Source: Anagrus nilaparvatae
Lineage: Eukaryota; Arthropoda; Insecta; Hymenoptera; Mymaridae
DNA length: 64,000 nucleotides
Direction of reading: 5' to 3'
Assembly: GCA_022575985.1 (NCBI GenBank)
Contig: JAKSXM010000014.1
Coordinates: 27,714,001 to 27,778,000 of the forward strand
Positions 1 through 12,000 of this stretch are shown one piece after another. Position numbers and translations under genes: made by a program. Numbering within the stretch: the stretch's first letter is position 1; every line of letters starts with the position of its first letter. The notes beneath the pieces were generated by a model that was not told where the DNA came from, did no database searches, and saw only the letters and a list, made by a program, of their open reading frames with translations.

Positions 1-1719
1 ATTTACTTCGTGTGATCCTATATTATGCGAAAATCTATTAAAACAAATTTTACGAATATTCAAATTTATTAATACCTATGTTAATACAATTGTCTTATGA
101 TGCTGGCATATTGAATTTAAAAACATGATAAGGTATCAAATCAAAAATATTCAATAAGAATGAAGATATCTTCATCCATTGTACGAGTAGTGAATATGGT
201 CAATAGATCACCTTGGCTGTAAAAAATTAACCCATATGTATATAGGTACATTTTTTACTTAAAAAAACATCTTTGTCGGCTATATTATAAGCAGATTGAA
301 AATATAATAGTACATATGTTATAAAAAGCAAGAATACAAAATAAAAAACTTGTGATTTCTATTACAATTCCATTTTATTATTTTGTAAGTTATTTTTTCC
401 CATAGAGTCTTAACCTGAAAAAATATTTATCTTTTAAGTGAATAAGAACGATACATGAAATTTATTTTTAACTCAAAAAAAATTTTTTTTAAAGTCAATT
501 TCTGCACCAAAAATAAGTCTTTTTTCGCTTAAATTATTACAAACGTCTTAAGACCTAAAGAAAATTAAAAAAATGTATATTTTTGTCTTAATTATACAGT
601 TATAGCATAATGAGATTTTAAAAAGTTTTTAAAACTAGAAAAATGTGCACGACTTTACTTTATGTTAAAGGCACTGCATGATATTTTTTTTAGTTCCAAA
701 TATTCCAAATTTCCAAAGGGACAATAATCCACTTCCAACCCTTATGATTAATACAGAGATTAATTTTTGAAAAGCATTATAAGACGCTATTTCATATTTT
801 TGTCAACAATGGATTTTTCTCACAAGCGAAGTGACTTTCTAATGTTACCTATATTAAAACTGCCATCTTTAAAAATTCTTACTGTAGAAAAAACCTCCTC
901 GAATTGCTTTGAAGATCCTATATGAATATGCAAGCAATTTTCGACCCCTATTCTTGCAACTCTTGTATATTCGCAGGGATATAAAACTTTTTCTACTTGT
1001 TGAAAACATTTTTTTGGAATAAATAATCAAATTTCATATGCACAAAATATAAGTACATAAAAATAATTATACCCCTAAGTTATTTCCTAAAACGAAAAGA
1101 TCGTTAAAATTATTAATTATTAACTATTTAAATTAAAAAGCCTCATTTTCTAATCCTTTCTATGAGATCTTTTTAAATTTAATTTCAAAATAAATTGTCT
1201 TTATGAAATAAATGCAAGAAATATACTGATTTTAAAAGCTCAGTGGATTCGAAAATTAGAAAAATAAGAGCTTTTTAAAGCTTTAAAAGGATATTTTATT
1301 GAGACCTAGAAATTACAAATATAGGCTAAATTTTTAATTCATAATTTTCAAGCAAAATTTGGTTTTACAGCCCAAACATAATTGTAAGAAAATTCAATTT
1401 TTTACAAAATTTTACATTCTTTTAGAATTTTCACGTAAAATTATAAATTAATTACTAGTTCAAAGTCCCTTTAAAAATGTTATTTCTTTTTAAATGAATT
1501 ATTCACGCAATTAATTTAAAAAAAAATAAAAAAAAAATAAAATTTTGTAAATGAGGATATGATCTTGAACATATGTGTTTAAAATTCAAGTGCCTCTTCA
1601 ATCTTTCCCTATATTATAAATTAAACATGCTACTGTGGCCCTCATATACTTTTCATGTACTATACAAGTCTAAGAAGTAAAGTAAATTCTCAGTCATCTT
1701 GTTTTAGTATCTCTGAGAC

Positions 1720-1790
1720 TAGATCAGTACCGTCGCGAGAGTCGGTGAATTCGCTACTGAAAATTTCGCTGATTTCTTGTCGCGTGCTCA
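1720..1790 (+). promoter_or_regulatory. possible core promoter / 5' leader patch
   Basis: About 70 bases are clearly richer in GC and CG dinucleotides than everything around them. They contain an arthropod initiator-like TCAGT (near 1725) followed by GTCGCGAGAGTCGG. The first coding exon of Sulf1 starts 4.2 kb downstream and its leader begins at a splice acceptor (5926), so an upstream non-coding exon must exist. This patch is a candidate for it. No clear splice donor was seen, so the call is weak. Confidence 0.2.
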
Positions 1791-1867
1791 GATATTATTT
1801 TTTTATTTAATTTATAATAATTATAATACTTGTTTACATTTTTTTAAAAATACAAGTAATTATTTAA

Positions 1868-1897
1868 ATTTATTTATTTATTTATTTATTTATTTAA
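1868..1897. repeat. TTTA microsatellite
   Basis: About seven tandem copies of the tetranucleotide TTTA. A simple sequence repeat with no other visible feature. Confidence 0.8.
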
Positions 1898-3151
1898 ATA
1901 ATTTATCATAATTTATTTATGCTAAAAATATTTTTTTAAAACCAAATTGAAGTAAAAATGAAAAAGTTTTTTTTAAGTAAATGAAAGAAAGTTTTTGTAG
2001 AACTGTATACTTGAGAAAATTTTATTTGACTAAGTTGTCTAGGTGAAAAATAATAAAAAATATAAAGAAAATACAATAAAAAAGTTCTATATGAGAGTTG
2101 TGAAAAAGTTTAGGAAGCGTCGAAAAAGACTAAGTTGGCACTCAGTGAGAGGAGCATTAAGGTAAGAAGATGATATTTAAGAGAGGGAAACTAAGAGATA
2201 GAAAACAGAATAAAAAACAGCAAATGGAGAAAGACAAAATAACGAACTTCGTCGTTAATTTTTTTTTTTTTTTACTTTTTTTGTAGCAAAAAAAAAGCTC
2301 ATTCTTTTTATAAGAATCAAATTGAATGACTTTCTGTCAATTAAACTTTATTTATTAAATTTATCCTGATGCCATCAATTTCTTTCTTTTTTAGTATTGA
2401 AATTCTGCTATTAAGATGTATTTTTTGCAGATCCAGAATAATTCAAAAAGTCAAGCATGAGATATTATAAAGTTATATTTTTTTTGGCAGAATCTTTTAT
2501 TGTCAATAATAAAATATTTAAAATTTTAATTAAACATTTTTAATAAACACGAAATTTGCGTCTTCAAAATTTATTGATTTTCAAGCGAATAAATAATTCA
2601 TGCTTTTTTAGTATGCATTAAATAAATAATTGCATCGATTTTTTCAATGAAAAATTTATTTTAAGAAAAATACGAGCTTTTTGACACGTTTTCAGAAAAA
2701 ATAAGTTTTGTACGTAAAAAGATTTTTTTGAAATTTTTTTTTTTGATTAATTTTTAAGATTATTGCCCTCGAAATATATAAAATTTGCACTGTACAGATT
2801 CTGGGTTAATAAACTTTTCTAAAATTTAAATTATTTCTTTTTAATCTTAAAATTTTTAAATTCAATAAACTCTTTTAATGTTAATATGATTATTGGTTAC
2901 ATTTTGGAAAATTCCATTACTAATATTTCATTTTTTATCAGAAATTAATTTATTGTTACAATAAATAATAAAAACAGAAACGAATAAAGAGATGCGTAAA
3001 ATAACATGTTATTATAATAAGAAAAATTATTGATGCTATTTAAATTGAGGCTTAAAGTGAAACGAAATTAAATGAAGAATATGAAAAAAAAGTTATAGTT
3101 ATAAATTAATACAATAAACTATTTTACTTATTTCTGTAACAATACGAAGTA

Positions 3152-3380
3152 TATACCTTATAACTATACGATATGAGATAAAGAAATGCCGCATATTATG
3201 AGTTTGCACTGCTATTTTCAGAAAAAATTAACAAGAAAATTAATGTTTATTATATAGTTATATAGTTATAGAAAACTTAATTTTCTTTTTTTTTTTTCTT
3301 CAAATATCAATGAATAGTAATAGAAACTCATAATATGCGGCATTTTTTTATCTCTTATAGTATAGTTTTAAGGTATATTT
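3152..3380. repeat. foldback (inverted-repeat) element
   Basis: Two arms of about 55 bases face each other. The left arm (3152-3206) ends with GCCGCATATTATGAGTTT. The right arm (3327-3380) starts with its complement AAACTCATAATATGCGGC. Both outer ends carry a TATACCTTA-type sequence. Arm identity is high with a few mismatches. A short non-autonomous MITE-like element is the simplest reading. No transposase is present. Confidence 0.65.
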
Positions 3381-3530
3381 GATATTGTAGAAATAGGTGA
3401 TAATTGAAAGATCACTTAAAAAATCTATTTATTTTACTCATAATCATCTTAAGTTTTATAAATAGGCTCATGGCCTTTAGTTTTTCAAGCAAAATAAAAA
3501 TTTGCTAGATAGAAAGTTACACATGGCTTC

Positions 3531-4278
3531 TACTCCAGTCAAAATACGGGGGAGGGGGCTTGTATTTTCACGATGAATGAACACGAAAATTGGGGTTATT
3601 TCGTAAAGAAATGGGGGCTTCACCCTTAAATTTGCAAAAACTACCCCCCAAAAAAGGTTTCTTTTTTACATATTCGCACTTTGAGCGCTCAGATTTGCAC
3701 CATACGGGTTTTTTGGGTCTTTGTTAAAGAATTTCGACTTCTTTTTCATAAATAATCAATATTTCACCCTTAAAATAGCTAAAACTATCCATAAAATAGT
3801 TAAAACTACCCCTTTCGCACTTCGAGGGTCCAGGATATGCTTATATACGTTTTTTGGATCGCTATTCAATAACTTCGACTCCTTTTTTGTGGTGAAATAT
3901 TGATTATTATTGAAAAAGAAGTCGAAATTCTTGATTAGCGACTCCAAAAACCTAATAGGGCATACCCTGGATGGGATTGTTTTTTAGGGATTGTTTTAGC
4001 TATTTTAAGGGTGAAATATTGATTATTTACAAAAGAGAAGTCGAAATTCTTGATCAGCGACCCAAAAAACCTGTATGGTGCAAATTTGAGCGCTTACAGC
4101 GCAAATATGTAAAAAAAAACCTTTTTTGGGGGTAGTTTTTGCAAATTTAAGGGTGCAGCCCCCATTTCTTTACGAAATGACCCTGATTTTCGTTTTCAGC
4201 AACCCAAAAAATCTATAGTAGAGCAAATCTCGTGTTTGCCAGTTAAAATACAAACAAACTCGTATTTTGACTGGAGTA
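3531..4278. repeat. long palindromic foldback element (~750 bp)
   Basis: The left end TACTCCAGTCAAAATACG at 3531 is the exact complement of the right end at 4261-4278. Further inner blocks also pair across a centre near 3900: CATATTCGCACTTTGAGCGC against its counterpart near 4090, the run of C's before an AAAAAAGG block, and the TTTCACCCTTAAAATAGC block. The two short open frames at 3721-3947 mirror each other across this palindrome and are not genes. Confidence 0.75.
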
Positions 4279-5160
4279 TTCTCCATGGCTCTCAATAAGG
4301 GAGTCTTGGGGCTATCTCGGGGGTTATGCAAGGTTTTGGGTGAATTTTCCTGTGTGCCTCACCCCAACTTATTAGGCTAAAAATTTTGAACCTAATGTTC
4401 ATAAAGTACAAATTAAAAAAGGCGCTAAAACTACCTCGTAATATTAAGATTTTATTGTTCCCTTATATATAATCTTTCGAAATCATTTTACTTGCGAGAA
4501 ATTTTTTATCCCTAATTTTTGATGATAACACACCGTGTCAACTCGGTTTTAATTTTTACAATTATAAAAGCAGACATTTCTTTTGCACGGCACTTTTTCA
4601 AGTCGATTTAATTGCAAAAATTTTTCTCTTATAAAAAATGATTTCTATAGCCTATATATTATAAGGACTATGTATAAAAATAAAATCCTGTTATAATTAA
4701 AAAAATCTTTGTCTTTGAGATATTTGAGCTGATACCGTCTTTTGGAACTCTGATTTCAACAAGAATTTTTGGAGAAAGTGATATATACTATTATAATTTT
4801 AATATTATTAAGGAATTTTTTATAAATTAGAAATTTAAAATTAATTTTTAAACAAAGTACCCAATTTTAATTGGATCTGCCCATATATTTTATATTTATA
4901 TGTTAAAAAATTTTTTGTTTAAAACAAATATTGCTTAAACAGTTGCATAATTTTTTTTTAGTTTCAACAAGCAAAAAGTATGTGTTAATTTCTGACGACC
5001 GAAATTTGTTCGTTTGGTTGAACCAAATTAATTTTGTCAACATAGGTATAGCCTCAATTATCAAGCATAAAAAATCTGTACATTTTTATCAAATATAAAA
5101 ATATTAATATTTAAATAATTGGGTCAAAAAAAAGTAAAAAAAAAAAAATTCACCACCTAA
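4279..5160. other. AT-rich non-coding DNA
   Basis: No gene, RNA gene or clear repeat was recognised between the foldback elements on either side. Confidence 0.5.
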
Positions 5161-5184
5161 TTATGAAATAGTATATTACGGTCC

Positions 5185-5292
5185 TAGGCCAGAAAAATAA
5201 AGAATGGTCCAAATCGCACGCAAATTACCTTCCGAGGCGAAGCCGAGGATGATAAACTACGATTTGGGCCATTCTTTGTTTATGGCCGAGGG
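5185..5292. repeat. small foldback element
   Basis: AGAATGGTCCAAATCG near 5201 pairs with CGATTTGGGCCATTCT near 5260, and the outer GGCCAGAAAAATAAA pairs loosely with TTTATGGCC. The same outer motif, GGCCAGAAAAATAAA, recurs near 29384. That suggests a dispersed repeat family. Confidence 0.45.
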
Positions 5293-5371
5293 CCAGGATT
5301 GTACAAAATTTTCCTGCGACTGTGGCGAGAAAATACTTTCGGGCCGCCGTACAGAAAATAAATTTTGTAGT

Positions 5372-5812
5372 CCAGGTATATCCGTGAAACCACCTCTACG
5401 TAATTATGAAAGTGGATAAATCGAGTGAAAACCGATTGCATTGTATTCAGGAGTATGTTAGAAACAAAGTCCCGGAAAGTAGAATATGCTTAAATGAAAA
5501 GGGGGGATTTTCACCCCATTTTTTCACCCCATTTCCCCCACAAGTACAAGATCATTTAAGAAACAACTTTTTTTTAATTTTAAGGAGTGCATATAGGTTT
5601 TTTGGGTCACGGAACCCAAAAATGATGTCAGAAATGATATTGGATGCATTGGGGGGGTGAATTAGCCCATTTTTCACCCCTTTTACCCCAAAAATATCTA
5701 ATTTTTATAAGAACGTTTATTTTTCATTTTTAAATGTCTCTATGTATTTATCCACTTTCATAATTAGGTAGAGGTTTGGCCTTTTTTTTCACAGATTTAC
5801 CTGGACTATTGT
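5372..5812. repeat. foldback element (~440 bp)
   Basis: The left arm (5372-5425) reads GTCCAGGTATATCCGTGAAA, then ACCTCTACGTAATTATGAAAG and TGGATAAAT. The right arm (5748-5812) is its complement: ATTTATCCACTTTCATAATTA and then ACAGATTTACCTGGAC. The interior has G-rich and C-rich runs that also pair. Short open frames here are by-products of the repeat. Confidence 0.65.
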
Positions 5813-5925
5813 TTATTATAGCACATATACAGCACCTCAATAAAATATAAAATGACAATATTTTAAATTTAATTTTTTGCATCTATTACTTACAGTAAAA
5901 TAAATCTTAATTAAATATTTTTCAG

Positions 5926-6020
5926 ACACAAGAATGAAGTATAAGAAGTAAATATAAATCAATAAAAAAAAAACGAAAATTGTTACCAGTATTTAAAAGA
6001 CAAATAAAAAATCAATTAAA
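5926..6020 (+). promoter_or_regulatory. Sulf1 5' UTR exon segment with upstream mini-ORF
   Basis: A good acceptor (polypyrimidine run then TTTCAG) ends at 5925, so the leader is spliced. The leader contains an upstream ATG at 5934 that opens a five-codon frame (MKYKK) and stops at 5951, 69 bases before the main ATG. Such a uORF may lower initiation at the sulfatase start. The acceptor and uORF are visible, but their use is inferred. Confidence 0.5.
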
Positions 6021-9000
6021 ATGAAAAACAAAAGGCAATATATTTATTTTATAATGATACTATTAATTAGTGAAAAAGGATATTCTAGAAAATTAGAAGT
6101 TAAGAGTACTTCAGCAGAAGATATTTTTATTTCACAAAAATCATCATCTCAATTAAGAGATAAAAAACCAAATATCGTACTTATTCTTACAGATGATCAA
6201 GATGTTGAGCTTGGTAAACAAAATTTTCCTTTTTAATTTTAATTATTAAAAGCATGCGATCCCTCTCTACATTCATAGGATTAATTTTTTTGATTTTTCG
6301 TGCTGTCTCTTTAGTAAAGAAGGATCTTTTTCTACGTTAAAGATACATAAAACAAACAAACAAACAAAAAAATTAATCTAAAGGGTAGAATGAGCTCTTG
6401 TTTACAAAAAGTCAAAATGAAAAAAAAATATTTTTTCAATGAAATATTTTAAATCATTTTCATTTAGGTTCATTAAACTTCATGCCAAATACCTTGAAAA
6501 GGATAAGAGACGAAGGAGCAGAATTACGTCATGCTTACGTAACAACTCCAATGTGTTGTCCTAGTAGGAGTTCATTATTAACAGGAAGATATGTTCATAA
6601 TCATCAGGTTTTTACAAACAATGATAATTGCAGTAGCCCGCAGTGGCAACGTGATCATGAACCTCATACCTTTGCAACGTATCTTAGCAATGCTGGCTAT
6701 AGAACAGGTTTGTTGTTAATTATTAAAATATAAAAATCAAATTATTTATACTTTTTTTATTAAATTTTTTAATTAACATATTTAATTCGTAAAATATCAT
6801 CCCTGTGTAATAAGGCCTCATTAGTATTATTTTATATCAATTTTCTATGCAAAAATTTTACTAATTTTTCACGGTTTCTCAAAGAAAATTTTAAGAAAAA
6901 AATTAATATTCATCGACATCTTCGTTATCATCTTCATTATCTTCATTTTGTAAAGAAACTGGCCAAACAGCACAAATTTTATGTGGTTGAATTTGTTCTA
7001 CTTTTAAAGATTTTTTAAGATCGTAACTTTCAGTAGGTTGTTCTTCTGTTTCGTGTCTAAATTCATCTTCTTTAGGTTCATCAAAATAATTTACTTTTTT
7101 TGAACTGAAAGATCTAGCACTGATAAAATTATTTAAATTTTTTGTTTCTTTTGTTTTCTTCAAATATTTATTTCTTTTTATCCTATTTAGTTTATCAGCA
7201 TTCGTATTTGTTTCTGATGTCATGCTATCAGATAATTTTGGTTTTATTTTTTTGTTTCCTTTAATGTCGTAAATATGATTTTTTCGGCTCTTTTCTAAAA
7301 TCCATTTAATTTCATAGTTCTTCGGTTTTTCAATTTCATTGTTTTGAAATAATTTATTAACCTGTAAGATATTACAAGCGGTTTATTAATGCGTCAAAAT
7401 TGATAAATGTTTGGATTCTGTACTTACTGGCTCATTACGATTTAAATTAAGTTCATTCTGTTTAAATGTTGGATAATCTGATAAAAAAATATGCAATCTA
7501 TCGTCAACAAGATTTTTACAATTTTTCGTTACAGAAATTTGAAATTTCATTTTTCTTTCTAAATCTACTTGTTGCTCAATTTCTTTATTTTTAACAGGAA
7601 TTAAATATAAATTGCATTTATTTTTGTAAAATATATTGATAATGTCAGAAATATTTGCGGAATTTTCTAAAAAAATATATTATTTTTTAATACACAGGAA
7701 TTTTTTGGCGAAATTAGTGTCTAAAATTTTTTAGATCGAAAAAACACTGCAAAAACTCATTCAAAGATTCGTTTATTCGCGCTTGTCTTGATTAATGATT
7801 AAAATGTATGCAACTTAAAAACCAAAAACAGTGGCCTCATAATTAATGATATAAACTTTTATCAATTATGCCAATTTGTCTTTTGATAAAAATTGTTCCT
7901 GACTAATTGAAAAATTTACTAAGATTTGAAAGAGATGCAAATTTTCGAGCTTTTTCTAGTAAAAAAAAATTTTTTTCACTCGAAAATAAATGCTAATTAC
8001 GGTTCTTTGTTGAATGAGTTATTGCATAAGTTTTTATAAAATGCCCTAATATGTGCAGGTGACAGGCAAATTTTGTAAGAAAAAAAAAAAAAAAATTTAA
8101 AAAATCTTACTTTTAGCCAAATTACTTAGTAAAAAATTATGGAACTCTTTATTTTTAATTTCATTATTTTTATGAAAAATTCTAATTCCCAAACTGTTAA
8201 CTGTCACTACAATAGAATATATCAGTAATTGATACATCAACATTATAAATGAATTTTTATTAAAAAAAAGATAAAAAAATTTTTTCGTTTTTAAACACTA
8301 AATTTAATGTAACTTTTAAAATAATAATTCATTTTAAATAAAAATTAAATAATAAAAAAAACACTTGTTTAAATTATAATAAAAACTAATTACTGTTATT
8401 TTACTCGTGTAAAAATGTAAACACAAGAATAAATAATATCGAGATCCATAAATTTCTTTTTTTAAACAATTTATAATCGCTAATAAGCACGTTTTCTGAT
8501 AAGAAATTGCGAATTTTCATCATTACGCATTTGTAACTATTATTTTAAGAATTTATAAAAAATTTAAAAAATTCTCTTATGAGTGGATTTAAAAAAATAA
8601 GATTTTTTAACTTATAATTTTATAATAATCTCGGCTTAATTATTATTTTAGAGAAAAATAAGTTAGACGCTTTTTCACGTTTTGAATTTTTGTATTCAAA
8701 AATCATAGCACTTTTTTTATCATAAATAAATTTATGTTTAATTAAGGTGATTGATCCAATTAGTGACCACCCAGAAGTTAATGACCGATATCATGTTACT
8801 TTTATGAAAAAAGAGAGGTTATTAACAGGCAATTAAATGGTCACGAATTGGAGCATTTACCCTACGATATGGTTAAAATTTATAAGCTCTCGGAGAACAA
8901 TAGTTACATCAGTGCGGAATATTGATTTGATTTTAACTTTTTTTCTGAAAATGACATCTCCATTAAATTTCTTAATTAACACAAATTATGGAAATTAAAA

Positions 9001-12000
9001 TAATTTTTGAAACTACTTGATATGGTATATTAATAAGGCAAGATATTGTTAAATAAGCGGCATAAATTTTTTGTAGCCCCTGGGGTCTAATTCTTATTTT
9101 TGCTTTGAATATTTTGACATGACATTTTACAAAAAACAGTTTAAAAAATAAAAATTAAAAAATTATTATAATCTATAGGTGTCAAAACTGGAATAAATAT
9201 TAAATTAAAATTAAAAATGGCTAAAAACCGAATTTTTTTAACAGAAATTAATATAATTTACTTAAATAAAACTAAAAAAATATTTAATAAAGTATGATTT
9301 CTAAATTTATATTTTTTTCCAGGATTTTTCGGTAAATATTTAAATAAGTACAATGGCTCGTACATTCCACCTGGCTGGCGAGAATGGGGTGGTTTAATTA
9401 TGAACTCAAGATATTATAACTATAGCATAAACATGAATGGTAAAAAAATCAAACATGGTTTTGAATATGATAAAGATTATTACACAGATCTTATTGCCAA
9501 TGACAGTATTGCATTTTTAAAACAAAGTAAACATAATTTTATACGTAAACCCATCATGTTAGTAGCAAGTTTTCCAGCACCACATGGACCTGAAGATTCT
9601 GCACCTCAGTTTTCTGAAAGGTTTTTTAACATTACAACGCATCAGTAAGTACGATTTTATTCTGATTTATGTAATTTATAAATGTAATAAAATTTTTACC
9701 TAAGCTATTAAAAATTTTTGTTGTATTGAATGTTTTACCAACAGTGAACACTCAATAGTTAAATTTTTGTTTAAAATTACTTTTACACATGCCATTTCTA
9801 TCTATTAAGCGCATCTCGTGGTATTGGGCAATAAACGGTATCGTTTGCTTTCTGGCTAAATTCCCATTTAAAGCTTAATTTAACAAGTATGTATTATATC
9901 TAGTATCTTTATTACTTTATCGTTATCGTAAAAGCCAAAAAGCCTTATTTTTTAGAAATATAATTTTGCCTACAAATTTTACGTTTTTCTAAGTATTTGG
10001 AAAAAAGTAGCACAACATAAACGAATTATATTCCCAAATTCTTATTATTTTTTCAAAAAATTTCATTTGAAATTCTCTATTTACTTAGAATTACATTTTT
10101 TATATGATTTCCAGTACCCCAGCTTATGATTATGCTCCAAATCCTGATAAACAATGGATACTTCAAGTAACAAAAAAAATGCAGCCTATACATAAGCAGT
10201 TTACTGATCTCTTAATGACAAAAAGACTTCAAACTCTCCAAAGTGTAGATTCAGCTGTTGAAAGGGTAATGTGATTTACTCCTTAACAAAGTCAGTAAAA
10301 AAAATTAATTAACATACTCGAATTATTTTAGATATATCAAGAACTGAAAAATTTAGGTGAACTCGAAAATACTTACATTATTTATACATCAGATCATGGT
10401 TATCATCTTGGACAGTTCGGTCTCATCAAAGGTAAAAGTTTTCCATTCGAATTCGATGTTCGAGTACCTTTTCTTATTCGTGGTCCAGGAATTCAACCAG
10501 GATCAGTGTAAGTTCTTAAAATATTTATTTTTCCCATAATAAAAATTAAAATCAAACGTTAGGGAACTTTAAATACAATAAGCCATTTGATTATTTGATA
10601 TCATATCTGTTTACTTGTTCTCGAAATTGAATTTCATGTTAGTAGTTTAAATGTCTCTGATTTTAATATTAAATAAAAATACTTGATATTTGAGCTAACA
10701 ATTTCTCTCCTTTATTTCTGCAATAAATTGCCCACGTTTCGAAGACTTTCAGTCTTCATTATCAAGGCTAAAATTTTATAATATTTTACATAATTTTTCA
10801 CAATTTTACAAAACATTTTACTTACAAAAACACATTTAAAATTAATTTACCTTATTGAAAAAATTTTTTTAAGTAAAGAATATATAAATATTCTTCACTG
10901 AGTAACGCTCTTATCTATATAAAGATAAATATTTGCAAACAATTTATCTTTTGATACTAAGATCGGAATATCACAATTCCGGGAATCATGCTTCAGTTGA
11001 AACTCAATAATAATCTATCGTTGAAATTCGATATCTTAATTCGTAGCGTAAGGAAAGCTCGACATCCGTCTAAAATAATGGCGAAGTATTAATGACGGTT
11101 TCCATTACCTTCAAAAATTTATTCACCCTAAAAAGACACTTGCTTACTTAAAATATGCTAGTTTAACCTATATTTATTTTTTAATATTTTTGCTCCAATC
11201 AAAAAAATGAAGAAGAAACAATGAAATTTGAAAAAAATTTTTAATTTATTAAATTTCTTTCTTTTGTTGCATGATTTACCTTCAAAAAATATAACTCAAA
11301 ATATGAGAAAAAATTTTATAATTATTTAATTATTTGACATTGCAGGGTAGACGATATTGTTTTAAATATTGACTTAGCGCCAACGTTTTTGGATATTGCA
11401 GGGATAGAATTGCCTCTTAGGATGGATGGTCGGTCTTTCAGAAAATTATTTTCGAAGTAAGTTGAAACTTTTAATAATCTGAAACTCTTTTGTATCTAAA
11501 CTCTATTTGATTATTAATCTAGTAATAAATTTTATTACAAGTTTTGAGAATTTATAATTTTTATTTTTAGCAGTAAATCAAGTAGAAGAACAAAATTTAA
11601 ATGGCCAGATACATTTTTAATAGAATCTTCAGGGCGTCGTGACACATTAGATTATTTAACAGATTTCAAATCACGCGAATTCAAAAAAATGATTTCTAAA
11701 CATTTTAATCTAAATATTTCAAATAATTCTGAAATTCTACTTGATGAAATTATGGCAAAACCAGATAATAAAGTAAATTATGTAAAAAATCAAAATGATA
11801 CCGATAAAATAACAGATAATCCATTTTTCAGTAAGTGATTTTTTTTCTCATAAATTAGTTATTTTATTTATTTTGTTAGAAAATTAAATAAATAATTTGT
11901 TATCTGGAACCACTGTTGATTAGAAATAAAAAAATTAATTTATTAGTTGTAGGGAGTGCTAACCTATGGTTGACAAAAAATTTTAAATAAAAGTAGTCAG

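Larger units (their letters stand above)
1..3150. other. AT-rich non-coding DNA
   Basis: No convincing exon was found on either strand. The stretch is AT-rich with many homopolymer runs. It contains only the TTTA microsatellite and the more GC-rich patch listed separately. It probably holds upstream regulatory or 5' UTR sequence of the Sulf1 gene, but nothing in it proves this. Confidence 0.5.

Noticed and set aside
3721..3947. Overlapping short frames on both strands with similar peptides
   Set aside because: They mirror each other because they lie across the centre of the 3531-4278 palindrome.
10357..10539. 60-codon frame inside Sulf1 exon 5
   Set aside because: It is in the wrong phase relative to the conserved sulfatase frame.
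10731..10770. Possible retroelement end (CGAAGACTTTCAGTCTTCAT type)
   Set aside because: It resembles sequence at ends of some retroelements, but only about 40 bases fit and no coding part is near.
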